Shown: piece after piece, positions 12,101 through 23,097 of the stretch
How the letters are laid out: every line of letters begins with the position of its first letter
Numbering within the stretch: position 1 is the first letter of the stretch
Assembly (NCBI RefSeq): GCF_008831285.2
Contig: NW_022205100.1
Coordinates: 1 to 41,501 of the forward strand
DNA length: 41,501 bases
Direction: 5' to 3'
Origin: Nymphaea colorata
Lineage: Eukaryota; Streptophyta; Magnoliopsida; Nymphaeales; Nymphaeaceae
Program-made: the position numbers and the translations under genes
Notes under the pieces: model-generated
The model's database searches: none
What the model saw: only the letters and a program-made list of their open reading frames with translations
Told to the model about the DNA's origin: nothing

Positions 12101-15100
12101 GCGACAACTCAACTCACATGTGCGTCACCCGCTGCCCCACCTACCCTGAGTTCTACGCCGACAACTCCACGCAAACCTGCGTGCCCATCTGCCCCGGTTT
12201 CACCTACGCGGCCCCAGTTACGCGCGTCTGCGAGTTCGCCAAGAACTGCTCTTCCGGCTACTTCGCCGACAACTTCACCAAGCTGTGCGTGACCAACTGT
12301 CCCGCCACGCAGGCCTCCTACGCCGACAGCGTCTCCAGGTACTGCGTGAAGAAATGCCCCGTCGGGTCCTTCGCCGACAACTCCACCTACAAGTGCGTCC
12401 CCGTCTGTCCCTCCTCGCCCTCCTACTTCGGCTACCTGCAGAAGTGCCTCGCCTCCTGTCCCAACAACACCTACGCCGACACGCCCACCCGTCTCTGCGT
12501 GGTTTCCTCCCTGTGCACCAACAGCACCTGGGGCGACCCCACCAGCCAGCAGTGCGTGGCAACTTGTCCCTTCAACTACTACGCTGATACCAGAAACACC
12601 ACCAAGATGTGCGTGCAGCTCTGTCCCAAGGGGTTCTATGCCGACGACTACACCAAAACCTGCGTCGCCAAGTGTCCAGCTGCCAACTTCACCTACGGAA
12701 CCAACGCCACGCGCAAGTGTGTGGAAGTGTGTCCCATTAACGAGTTCGCAGAAAACGGAACACGCATGTGCATGAGCAGCTGTCCCAACGCTTCCTTCGC
12801 AGACGCCAACGTGCGAGTCTGCGTGGCTGTCTGCTCTGCCACTCCTAACCTTTACGGTAATCCTGTCAATAACACCTGCGTCTACGTCTGTCCCTCAGTT
12901 CCCGATCTCTACGCCGAGAACAGTTCGCGTCTCTGCCTGCCCGACTGTCCGTTCAACCAGTCCACCTTCGCCGACGTGCTCACTCGCCGCTGCGTCCTCA
13001 CCTGTCCCGTCTCCGACTTCACCTACGCCGACAACTACACTCGCCGCTGCATGAAGAACTGCACCTACAACGTGGGCGCCGGCGTGCTCACCTACGCCGA
13101 CAACTCCACCCTCACCTGCGTGGCCGTCTGTCCCTCCCTTCCCGAATACTATGCCGACGTCTCCACCGGAACTGGCATTTGTGTCCCCTTCTGTCCCAAC
13201 AACACCACTCCTCGCATCTATTCCGACAACTCTTCCCGCATCTGCGAGCTCACCTGCAACGTCTCCAGGTACTACTACGCCTCCAACACAACTGGCGAGT
13301 GCGTGGTGCTTTGCCCCGGTGGGTTCTTCGCCGACAATCAGAGCCAAGCCTGCGTGAACCGCTGTCCCGGTCGCGTCAACATCAGTACCACCGTCACCGT
13401 CGATACCTTTGGCTACGAGTACGAGCGCACCTGCGTCAGTTTCTGCATTTCTCCCTTCTTCTCCCAGAACAGCTCCAGACTGTGCGTGCTTTCCTGCCCA
13501 CAGCTGGAATACGCTGACAGCCAGTTGCGCCGGTGCGTGGCGGCGTGCGACGGCCAGCGACGCGAGTATGCAGATAACTCGACGAATAGATGCGTGGGGG
13601 TGTGTCCCACCCTGCCTGACACCTTCGCTGACAATTCCACCTATACATGCGTCTACGCCTGCCCAGTCACTGCAGCAGTGGGATACAACTGCAACAACTC
13701 ATGCCCTCTTGGCACATGGGCGTGCAACATGACTCGCGAGTGCAAGCAATTCTGCACTCAAAACAGCAGCCTGCCTACCCAATTCGCCGACAACTACACC
13801 GGAAGGTGCGTGAGATTCTGTCCTCGCAACCTCTTCACCTACGCCGACATGGTCAGCAAGAGCTGCGTGGCCCAGTGTCCCGACAAGCTGGTCGTCGCCA
13901 ACGTCACCGTCTACAACCGCACCTTCGCCGACGACTCCACCAAGACCTGCGTCGAGAAATGTCCTTCCAATCCCTGGACTTACGCCTAAAACACGACCAG
14001 GGTGTGGTCTTCCGCTGTCCCAACAATCCTTCGGCGAGAAAACACGCGCCAGTGCGTGGAGAACTGCACGATGTGGGGCACCTTTGCCGATAACTCCACA
14101 ACCTTCTGCGTCTCCACCTGCCCCAAAACTCCTTCGCCGACAACAGTTCCATGCGCTGCGTGGCCCGCTGTCCTCCTGGAACTTTCGCCGACAACTCCAC
14201 CTGGCGCTGCGTGGCCATCTGTCCCGTCAATCCCGCCCTTACGGCGACGTCACCACTGCAGTGTGCGTGATAAACTGTCCCAGCAAGCTGTACGGTGACG
14301 ACATATCGCGGATGTGCGTGGCGAAATGCCCGGTTTCGCCTGCGATCGCCTAGCCTACGACCCCACCCACCGCTGCTACATCAACTGCCTCTATCCCTAC
14401 TTCGGACAGCCGAAGAACGGAACGCCCACCTTCGGAACCTGCCAAACTTACTGCTACACTGGACAGTACGCAAACATGACACCCATCGCTGCGAGGACTG
14501 CAACTGGAGTGCACGCAATGCGTCTCCCTACTCGGATGCCAAGCCTGCATCAACAACTACTTCCTCTACAACGGAACCTGCCTCAATGGTTGCGCTTCTG
14601 GACGGGAAGCAGCTGCAAATCAGCCTGTCCCTTCAACAACATCACGCAAACCATCACCTACGCCGACATCATCTCCAAATCCTGCGTGGAGATCTGTCCG
14701 ATCACCTCAACTGGCGGCAGCTACGGTTCAACCAGACCATGTTCTGCCTGGAGCGGTGCCCCATCAACTACTACGCTTCGGACGTGACGCGCAGGTGCGA
14801 GCTCTGCATCGACGGCTGCAACAACTGCACTGGTCCTCGCGTCTGCTTCTCCTGCTACGTCGGATATATCTTCTCGAACGGCCTGTGCGTGAAGCAGTGC
14901 TCGATCACGCTTCCCTTCTACTACGGAACCACCTGCCTGGGCGCCTGCATCGACGGAACCTACCTGATGACTGATCTGGTCACCTGCGGAGCCTGTTCCT
15001 CGATTTGCGCAACTTGCTCGATGATTGCTGCCAACTGCACCAAATGCGTAGGAGCCTATCTCTACAACTATAACTGTGTCACCCAATGCCCAACTAACTA

Positions 15101-16905
15101 CTACCCCGACGGCAATCTCAGCTGCCAGCCATGCACAGCCACCGTCCCCCAGTGCAACACAGCTCCTCTCACCTACGACCTGAAGACCTTCAACCAAAAC
15201 GGCCAACTGTACGGCATCCTCACCTTCAATCGCGCAGTCTCCATGAACACCGCACAAATCCAAAAGATCGTCAACATCAGCATCAAAGGCCTCAAGCCTT
15301 CCCAATACACCTGGACTGCTACTCAGACCAGCGATGCCGTCTACCGCATCAACATCTAGTGCAGCGTTTCCCTGAACTAACTTTCCCTCAGTCTCACCTT
15401 CGTCAATCCCTCCCTAGTCATCGACTCTGAGGGCGGCGTGCTCACGACCACCACCACTGATGCCGCCCTGCCCACCTACGACTACATTTCTCCTGAGGTG
15501 CAGGCCTCCACCAAGTCGGCAGCTGGCTTCTCGACCACTCTCAGTTGGGTGGCTCTCAGCATCATGGTCCTGCTGCTCTTCAGAGGCTCTACACGCTGCT
15601 GATCGCCTGCGAGGTCTTCCAGATGGTCCTCTACCACTACTTCGTGGCGATTGAACTGCCCTACAACTTCAGCAACTTCCTGGTGGGACTGAACGCGCTC
15701 AACTTCCAGTTCATGCCCAACCTGGTGAAGGGATGGTCCCATCGGGCTACCACACTCCAGGCGTGCCCACCTACTTCAGTCTGATGGTCTCGGATACTGT
15801 CTTCTTCGTGAGCAGCGGCCACTACTTCATGATCATCTTGCTGTATGTGGTGTGGGCCCTGCTCATCTCTCTGCTGAAGAACAAGGGAGTAAACAAATGG
15901 CGGGCGCTGCGGCGGTTCTGCAAGGGAGTTTTCGAGAAGCGGATCCGTTTCGGTGCAGTGAACGAATGCCTCTGGTTCTGTTACATTTCCTTCGTGTTCT
16001 TCGGGCTGTGGCAGCTGAAGGACCTTTCGATCAATGGCTCTTGGAGCTACGCCAACATCATCGTTTCGATCGCCTGCTGGCTGTTCTGCATCATGCTGAC
16101 GACGTGGGTGGTCTACCTGTCGCTGAAGTACAAGGACGACACGAGCAAGGTGCCCAAGAAGCACGGGTTCATCCTGGGCGACGACAGCCACATCCCCTTC
16201 GAAATGCCGCTCAGACACATCCGCAAACTGCTCTTCTGCGTCTTCCTGGTCATCGCCTCCATCGAGACGCAGATCATCGCCATGATCGGCAGCAACGCCA
16301 TGGTCCTCGCCTACTACCTCTTCTACAAGCCAGCCAAGTCCCGCTTCTCCAACTGGGTCAACATCCTCATCGAGCTCAGCTACATCGGCATGGAGACAGT
16401 CATCCTCTCTACAACAACGAAGTCTCGCCCGACACAGAACTCAAACTGCAGTACGGAACAGCGATGATGGCGCTCAGCCTCTGCGCGCTGATGCTGGCAG
16501 TGATCTGGCTGGTCTGGCAGTTCCTGCTCTTCCTCTACGAGTTCAAGTTCGTGAGGGACATCATCGAGGAGACCAAACTGGCCAACCAGATCCACCCCGA
16601 AGAGGACAACCTCAAAGTGGAATTCGACAGACAGTACGAAAAGGATTAGATCATACAGGATCAGTATCCGACGGAGGCGTGCCCGCGAGATACGAGGAGG
16701 AAACCATCGAAGGCATCGAAAAACAGTACAACCAAGTGTCCACTACGTTGAAGATAAACCCAACAAAAAACAGCAACAGCAACAGGCTGCAAGCTTGTAG
16801 AGCAATAGCAGCATCGTAAGCGACTCCAACGAGCCAAGACTCATCTCTTCGCGAGCCAGTTCCCGCATGCTGTTCGCCGATCTCAACATCGAAGACATCG
16901 AATGA
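9151..16905 (+). CDS. giant Cys-rich repeat, multi-pass membrane protein
   Basis: About 2560 residues, with three 20-nt introns near the start (9257-9276, 9397-9416, 9480-9499). A signal peptide (MIAVLVLAALLLIDVRS) leads into very many tandem units of about 20-25 residues of the form C-V-x-x-C-P-x(4-8)-YADNST-x-x-C-V, continuing to about 14.9 kb. The frequent ADNST is an N-glycosylation sequon, so the ectodomain is probably heavily disulfide-bonded and glycosylated. The last third changes to CxxC-rich units, then a short Cys-poor domain, then about seven or eight membrane spans (15.5-16.5 kb) and an acidic cytoplasmic tail. The design resembles the furin-like/growth-factor-receptor Cys-rich membrane proteins common in ciliates; the exact role is unknown. 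The frame is clean from 9151 to 13989 but needs about 15 one-base corrections between 14005 and 16800, all of one sense. Stop is TGA at 16903-16905. Confidence 0.85.
9257..9276 (+). other. 20-nt intron 1 in Cys-rich gene
   Basis: GTAGC...CTTAG, A at position 15. Splicing restores the repeat pattern ACVN-QCPWESPYIYYAD. Confidence 0.9.
9397..9416 (+). other. 20-nt intron 2 in Cys-rich gene
   Basis: GTACC...CTTAG, A at position 15. Splicing gives SCVN-PCPWNSTVKTFYD, again a proper repeat. Confidence 0.9.
9480..9499 (+). other. 20-nt intron 3 in Cys-rich gene
   Basis: GTAGT...TGCAG, A at position 15. Splicing gives RRCVLFCPSAPSFYA, a proper repeat. Confidence 0.88.
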
Positions 16906-16989
16906 TCCCTCTGCATTCTCATTCATCATCCACCATATGGCTGTGCTATCGTAAACTATATCCATTCTTATATCATCATACTTTTTGGA

Positions 16990-18330
16990 ATGGAGGAATA
17001 CTCATCGTAGCACGCCTACAAGAGCATCGATAACAACTCCGTGGAATACAATATCAAGAAGGAACTCAGTAGCGATGTCATCGATATCGAGTCCTCGCCG
17101 ACCTCCTGCAGCCTCGTCATGGAGCTGTTGCCGCCCGCCTTCAACCGAATCTAGAGCCTCAACAAGGAAAAGGTGCAATAATCGATCGACAAATAAAAGA
17201 TCAAGAAGGAAACCTCCCTGCTGGAGCGCTAGATGTGCATAGAGGATATCTGCTTCGAGGAGCACAGGCAGAAGCAATCGGAGGAGGAGCACCGCAACCA
17301 CAAGACCATCAAATTCACGGAACTGGTGGGGCGGCTGGAGATGCTGCGGTGCAACTACCACTTCGCCAAGAGCGACCAGCAGCAGGTGGTCAACTTGCTC
17401 GACGAGCTCGACAGCATCTACCACTAGATCGTGCGCTTCTAGGAGGAGATCAGCCGCCTGTTCCACCGCATCAAGATGGACGCCAGCGCCACATATCGGA
17501 TGTGAAGCACTCCTTCTCCAGCGACTATTACGACCTCATCCGGAAGAGACTGCACGATAACTTCGATTTCGCCAATGTGAAGTACGCTCTCCACGAAATC
17601 GACAAGTTCAGACACATCCAATACCCCAATCTGGACTACCCCTGCTTCAAGGCCAACAACATGAAGAACAGGATTGCGAAATCTAACGTCAACAATAAGG
17701 TGATCGGCATCGAATCCATCAACAGCTGGGTGTAGCGCCTCTACGCTTTCGACAAGAAGGACAGCAGGGTCATCGTAAACAGGTCCATTGCCTCCTTCCT
17801 CAAAAAAACTCCATGCGAGCAAATCATGTTCAGCTACTACCTCAAGACAGATGAGTACGTGGTCACCAACGGGAAAAGACTTTCCCGCGTGGGCACAGCC
17901 AACGGCAATGTTCCCATCGCTGTCGTCGAAAAGAGCTGCTGCCGATGACCGAGATAAAGCTGAAGGTGGCCAGCATGGGCGGAAAGGGCGTCTTCATCGG
18001 CGTGAGTCCGCTCGCAATGGTGGAGAGGCTGCACTTTGAAAATTGCATAAAGGAAGAAAGCAGCTACTACCTCACCAGCAGAGGAGACGTTTTGCCCTTC
18101 TAGCACACCAGGAGAAACCATGGACTCACCAGAATGCCATTCAAAGCCAACGACTAAATCACAGTTAGAAGGGAGAAGAACACAATAATCTGGAGGCGCA
18201 AGAAAGACAACAGTAAGTCCACATTCCTTTATCCTTGAACGAATTCAGTGAAAACTTCTACGTGTGCGTTCACTTGTAGGACGACCAATCGCTCTTAGCT
18301 AATCGACTGATGCCGTCTCGGTCGCTATGA
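16990..18330 (+). CDS. coiled-coil protein with SPRY-like C-terminal region
   Basis: Starts at the ATG at 16990 (MEEYSS), 84 bp after the Cys-rich gene. The first ~170 residues are charged and helical (with TAR read as Glu: SLNKEKVEESIDKEKIKKE, then ELDSIYHEIVRFEEEISRLF), typical of a coiled coil. The remaining ~250 residues are beta-rich (VIGIESINSWV, DEYVVTNGKRLSRVG, VASMGGKGVFIGVSPLAMV) and look like a SPRY/B30.2-type fold, as in TRIM-like proteins; this is a guess from pattern only. One-base frame corrections are needed near 17492 and 17940. Near 18213 either a longer intron of about 32 nt or another correction is needed to reach ENFYVCVH; the end at TGA 18328-18330 is therefore uncertain. 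Confidence 0.6.
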
Positions 18331-18420
18331 TCTCCATGCTTGATGCTGCAGTATTACTAACGGAGGGTGGTTATTTATAGTGGCAGTTGATAATTGAATT
18401 GGACTAATAATTCATCGGAT

Positions 18421-19312
18421 ATGAACAAACCGCCAGCCACGCCGGCGCAGCCCTCCCGCCAGCAGATCTTCGCCTGGATCCACTCCCTCCTCAACGACGT
18501 CCCGCCCTCGCTCAAGGTGGAGGAGCTCGGCAAGGGCAGCATCTACTGCCGACTCCTCAACCACTACTTCCCCGGAGTCATCCTCATCAATCGCATCATC
18601 TGGGCCCCCAAGAGCGAATACGAGAACCTCATCAACCTGCGCATCCTCCAAAACGCCTTCCTGCAGCTCAAGATCGCCATCCCCTTCGACCCTGTCCGCC
18701 TCAGCAAGGAGAAACTCAACGACAACTGGCCCTTCCTCCTCGCCTTCTATCGATATCTCACCCACAATTGCGATGAACAGTACCCCCCTCCCCTGCCCGA
18801 GGACCCAAAATCCCCACCTTCTACCACACGTTCACGCCCCCCATAATGACCCCCAAACGACCAGCCGAGCACGCCTACCCGTAGTTCTTCCAGGGACTGA
18901 TGAGGCAGCCATTTTACCCCATCGACAATATCTACCAGCAGCAGAAGAGCATATACAACGCGAGTAAATACAGCGTGGGGAAGCTGTACAAGGACCCTGT
19001 GGTCCAGCAGCAGGGCGGCAACTCTCCCAACAAGGGCAAATGGTCGGTCAATTCCCACATGTTCCAGAACAACCTGGTGCCCATCATCGACCGCGTGAAG
19101 GAGATCCTGCTGAAGTCCTCCCACGAACGGAGAAGATCAGGCAGGTGAAGATGCTGCTGAACATCCCGCTCAACGAGGAAGTGGTGGTGAAGGTGGAGGA
19201 GGACGAAAACAACCAGATCATCAAGATCAATCCGGAAGCCAAGAAGGAAATCCCCACCTCCACCGAAACCATCACCTGTGGGGACAACGCCAACGCCAAC
19301 AACCCACAATGA
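18421..19312 (+). CDS. EB1: EB1-family microtubule plus-end binding protein
   Basis: About 297 residues. EB1 proteins bind growing microtubule ends through an N-terminal calponin-homology domain and recruit partners there; in ciliates that includes cilia and cortical arrays. The CH domain spans about residues 12-120, with FAWIHSLLNDV, GSIYCRLLNHYFPGVI, ENLINLRILQNAFLQLKI and DNWPFLLAFYRYLT, all in EB1 positions. The tail is Gln/Asn/Lys-rich with an acidic end. I do not recognise a clear EB homology coiled coil or an EEY-type tail. The ATG at 18421 is preferred; the upstream TTG is not a start. One-base corrections near 18808 and 19128. Stop is TGA at 19310-19312, converging on the MAPK gene 127 bp away. 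Confidence 0.8.
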
Positions 19313-19439
19313 TAACTATGCTATTTTATCCCAAACAAATGCGCATTAACATCTACCATCCTCATAAAGTAAGGCGAATATCGTACGATGGAAAAGATCA
19401 ATAACTTACGGAGAGTAATGAATAAATGCGTTGAAACTA

Positions 19440-21127
19440 TCATTGTTCAGTCTTTCCCATCTCCTGGAAAGCACCCTTCTCCCCATTCACCTTCTGCACG
19501 ATCGGAAACTTCGCAGACCTGAACTGCAGCACTTTCTATTTTATTTCGCTGGAGGTCAGCACGGTGGAATTGGGAGGGCTCTTAACCGCCTTCCAATTTC
19601 CGCCATTCGGCACGTACCCAGTCGGCATGCTGTACCCCACCGGCGTATTTTGGGCCGGTTTGATGGGCTCGGATGGCTTGGTGTATGTGTATTTGGGCAT
19701 GTTGGCGAAGTTGGCATAGGTAGAGGGACGAGTCTACTGGTAATTGTGCATGGTTTGGTCGGTTTCCTCCCGGTTGGGAACGTCATAGTTGGCCAGTTCC
19801 TTCCGCTGGGGATATTGGATGAGCGGGTCAGGCTTGGTTATGTTAGTAGCTGACCTCACGTACTTTATCAGGGTTTTTCCTGCAGCTGCTGCATCTGCTG
19901 CTGCTTCTTCAAGCTCTCCTCGTAGTTGATCTGGGAGGAAGGCTTCACCCTGTCATAGGAATACTTCTTGGCTATCTCCTGCCGAGGGTCGTTCTTGCTG
20001 CTACTGAAAGTCACCGTGGATTTGTTATTGTTGGGCTGATACTTCGGAGAAACCGACCCCGCTCCCAGCGAGGAGGAGAGCGCTTTGGGCTTCGGCTCAA
20101 CCGTGTTAATCCCGTAACCAGTCTGCGATACTCATCGACGGTAACTTTCTTATTATCGTCGATGGAAGTGGAGACCTCGCGTTCGCAGACGATTTCCTGC
20201 TAGGGCTTGTGGAACTCCTTGACGATCTCGTGCTGCAGGATCTCATCGATGGTGATGCGTTTTTTGGGATTGAAGACCAGCATCCGTTGGAGCAGGTCCG
20301 CGTAGAGCGGGGAGAAATCCTTGAGGAAGGCGGCAGGATTGCTGCTGTTGGGCACTTTCATCTCCTTGATCAGAGAGCGGGACATTTCGGACTCGAGAGA
20401 AGTGATGTCCTCCTCGGTGGGGTAGCCGGTGAAGGAGCAGATCTTCTCGATCTGGTCCATGGTGCAGCTGCCGGCGAAGAGAGGCTTCTGGCCAGGATCT
20501 CGTAGATGATGCACCCGAAGGACCAGACGTCGGCTGGAGTTGAGTAGCTCTTAGAACCAAGCAGCACCTCCGGCGACCTGTACCAACGGTAGCCACGCCC
20601 TCCGTTAGCACCGCTCCCAGTTGGCTGCAGTTTAGGGAACGCACAAGACCGAAATCGCATAGCTTGATGGCACAGTTGGAGTTGACGAGTATGTTGGAGG
20701 GTTTTAGGTCTCTGTGGATGAGTCTGGCGGAGTGGAGGTATTTGAGCGCTTTGGCCATCTGATAGAGTATGAAGCGAATGTGGACGTCCTTGAGTATGCC
20801 TTCGGCGATGACGTTGTGGAGGTCTGCTTCCATGTACTCGAAGAGCAGATAGACGTCCTTGTTGTTGTCTGCGCGGATGGTGTCGTAGAGCTTTATGATG
20901 TTGGGGTGCTCCAGCTGCCGGAGGATCTCGATTTCGCGGTAGGTGCGCTGGGCGTCGGTGGCGTGCTGGAAGGCGTCGAAGATCTTCTTCAGCGCGAAGA
21001 CGCGACGCGTGCCCTTCTCCTCCACCTTCCACACGTGCCCGTAGGCGCCAGAACCCACCTTCTTGACCACTGTGAAACGCCGCAGGATGTGCCCCTCCAG
21101 GAAGTTGGCCGACGATTGCGACGACAT
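19440..21127 (-). CDS. ERK7/MAPK15-like protein kinase with TEG activation loop
   Basis: About 563 residues. Ser/Thr kinase of the MAPK group, best fitting the ERK7/MAPK15 type, which regulates cilia and secretion. Glycine loop GSGAYGHVW, lysine in [10 protein letters not shown], the ERK7-like segment [17 protein letters not shown], catalytic loop [19 protein letters not shown], then [19 protein letters not shown] and [13 protein letters not shown]. The dual-phosphorylation motif TEY of MAPKs reads TEG here, so the usual tyrosine site is missing. A low-complexity Ser/Lys/Gln tail of about 210 residues follows the kinase domain. One-base corrections are needed near 20600, 20500, 20125 and 19880, all in the same sense as elsewhere. 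Start ATG is at 21127-21125 and stop TGA at 19442-19440. It is divergent from the carboxypeptidase gene. Confidence 0.85.
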
Positions 21128-21470
21128 AATGAATTTAATTTTATATAGTCTCGCCTCCCACCCCCACCATCATAAATTTATTATCGAACAACCCGCACAA
21201 AAGACACGCGCTCACTCGCACTGGGATCAACTGGCGGAGGGAAAGCAGAAAAGGATGTGTGTTTGGTTTGGAGGGTGTGGCTTTTGGGAGATCTTGATGG
21301 ATCATCGAATAGTTGGGATTGTTTGGCAAATTCTGAGGTTATTTGCGTGGAAGATGCCTATTTTGGTTTATTTTCCTTTGTTGCGAGAAGCTATCCTACT
21401 TTTATGTTTATGGCTTTGCGGGAGAGGGGGGTTCTTTTTGATAGATTTTCAATGCGGATCTATAATATTA
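21128..21470. promoter_or_regulatory. divergent promoter region, MAPK / carboxypeptidase
   Basis: 343 bp between two divergent start codons. No convincing coding frame; G-rich and T-rich stretches on the plus strand. It must carry both promoters, but I cannot point to a box. Confidence 0.45.
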
Positions 21471-22904
21471 ATGAAGCTAGTGTTGATCGCAGTGCTGCTG
21501 GTGGCGGCGCTCTGCTCCAAGCGACCCGACCCGGTCAATATTGCCTCCATCGCCAAGGTCTACAGCAAGCCGTGGTACTCCGGCTACCTGGACGTCGATA
21601 ACAACGCCTCCCACATGCACTACTTCTTCTTCCCCTCGCAGGGCGACTCCGCCAAGGATCCCGTCCTCTTCTGGTTCAACGGCGGCCCGGCTGCTCCTCC
21701 CTGCTGGGCGCCCTCTACGAGCACGGCCCCTTCCTCATCAATGACAACTTCGCCTCCATCATCTACAACCAGTACTCCTGGAACCAGAAGGCCAACGTGG
21801 TCTACATCGAGTCCCCCGCACAGGTCGGCTTCAGCTACACCGATGGCAAGGCCCCCACCTGGAACGACGACCTCGTCGCCAAACTCAACGCCAAGGCCAT
21901 TAGAGAGTTCTTCAATGTGTGGACCGAATTTGCAGGAAGGGATACTTATATTTCGGGAGAAAGCTACGCTGGCATCTACGTGCCTACGTCTTCTACGAGT
22001 AAATACTGTATTCTAGTCAGATTGCACTCGACCAACGACAAGGACCCAGTAAAGGTGAACCTGAAGGGCTTCGCAGTGGGCAACGGTTGCACCGATCCCC
22101 TCGAGTGCGAGTTCCAAAACGACTACGGACCCTTCCTGATGCAGCTCTTCCGCGACTACGGCTACATCACGCAGGAGAAGTTCGAAGAGTCGACAAGAAG
22201 TGCAGGGACCAGGGGCAGTCCTCTCCCAGGAGTGCCAGGACATTCTCCAAGAGGTAGCGATAGTGTTACGAAGGTCGAAGGACTTGTCGATGGATACAAC
22301 ATCTACGATGCCTACCGCCCCTGCTACGAGAATTAGGAACAGGGACTCGGCAAGCGCAGACTCACCTTCAGAGAAATCAACGCAGAGCTCTCAGGAAGAA
22401 GGAAAAACCCACCGACAAGCTGGGCTTTGCTCCTCCTGCGTGGACTCTCTCGGCATTGACAAATTCCTCACCGACCGTGAGAATCGCAAGGCTCTCGGCA
22501 TTCCCTAGACAGTCATGTAGTACTCCATGTGCAACGACAACGACGACTTCGGCTACGATCGCAGCCTAACTGGCTCCTACTGGGTCTACCAGCGCCTGGT
22601 CCCCCTCAACCGCTACAAGATCGTGGTGTACTCCGGCGACAGCGACCCAGCCGTGCCCTACTCGGGGACCATTTTCTGGATTAACAAGATGAGGCAGGAG
22701 CTGAAGCTGCCCACGCAGGAGTACTGGCGTCCCTGGTACACGGTCAACAACGCCAACGGAAAGCAGAACAGCGGAAGCGTGTGGACCCTCGCCAACAACT
22801 TCAAACTGGTCACCTTCAAGGGAGTCGGCCACATGGCGCCACAGTGGAACAACGAAGGCGGCTACCGCATGATCAACAACCTCCTCCACGGAGAAGCACT
22901 ATGA
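21471..22904 (+). CDS. serine carboxypeptidase, peptidase family S10
   Basis: About 465 residues. S10 enzymes remove C-terminal residues from peptides, usually in lysosomes/vacuoles or outside the cell. A signal peptide (MKLVLIAVLLVAALCS) is followed by FWFNGGPGC(SSLLG), the serine motif GESYAGIYVP, NLKGFAVGNGCTD, the aspartate motif VVYSGDSDPAVPYSGT and the histidine motif GVGHMAPQW, so the full Ser-Asp-His triad is present. A 20-nt intron lies at 22254-22273. One-base corrections are needed near 21690, 22188, 22215, 22394 and 22432. Near 21985-22020 either the frame simply continues through an odd stretch, or a one-base correction plus a 22-nt intron (21999-22020) gives a better S10 match. 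Stop is TGA at 22902-22904. Confidence 0.88.
22254..22273 (+). other. 20-nt intron in carboxypeptidase gene
   Basis: GTAGC...CGAAG, A at position 15. Splicing joins CQDILQE to VEGLVDGYNIYDAYRPC in frame. Confidence 0.85.
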
Positions 22905-23097
22905 TCCAGTATTAATACATAATACACACCAAATGCATATTACCCTATATATCATCCGCCCCACGCCAACAACAAGCAGAAGCGGAAATGGGAATGCGAT
23001 GAGGGGAAAGACGGCATTTTTTTGAGGCATTGCTTAGAAGATATTTATTTGTCCATAAAGTTATTGTTATTAATCACAACCTCACGACAGGCATCCT

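Noticed and set aside
14005-16800. Decay of the Cys-rich gene into a pseudogene
   Set aside because: The protein pattern and membrane spans continue perfectly across each break, no TGA nonsense changes are seen, and nearly every break is one base short; neighbouring housekeeping genes show the same.
14005-16800. Programmed frameshifting at a shared slippery site
   Set aside because: The sites share no common heptamer or stop codon context, unlike the Euplotes sites I know of; kept only as an alternative in the finding.
18213-18249. A 32- to 36-nt intron near the end of the SPRY-like gene
   Set aside because: Donor and acceptor are plausible but the length breaks the 20-nt pattern, and the gene already needs frame corrections.
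21999-22020. A 22-nt (or 18-nt) intron in the carboxypeptidase gene
   Set aside because: Does not fit the 20-nt rule and would also need a frame correction beside it; the uninterrupted frame is equally possible, so it is not listed as a feature.
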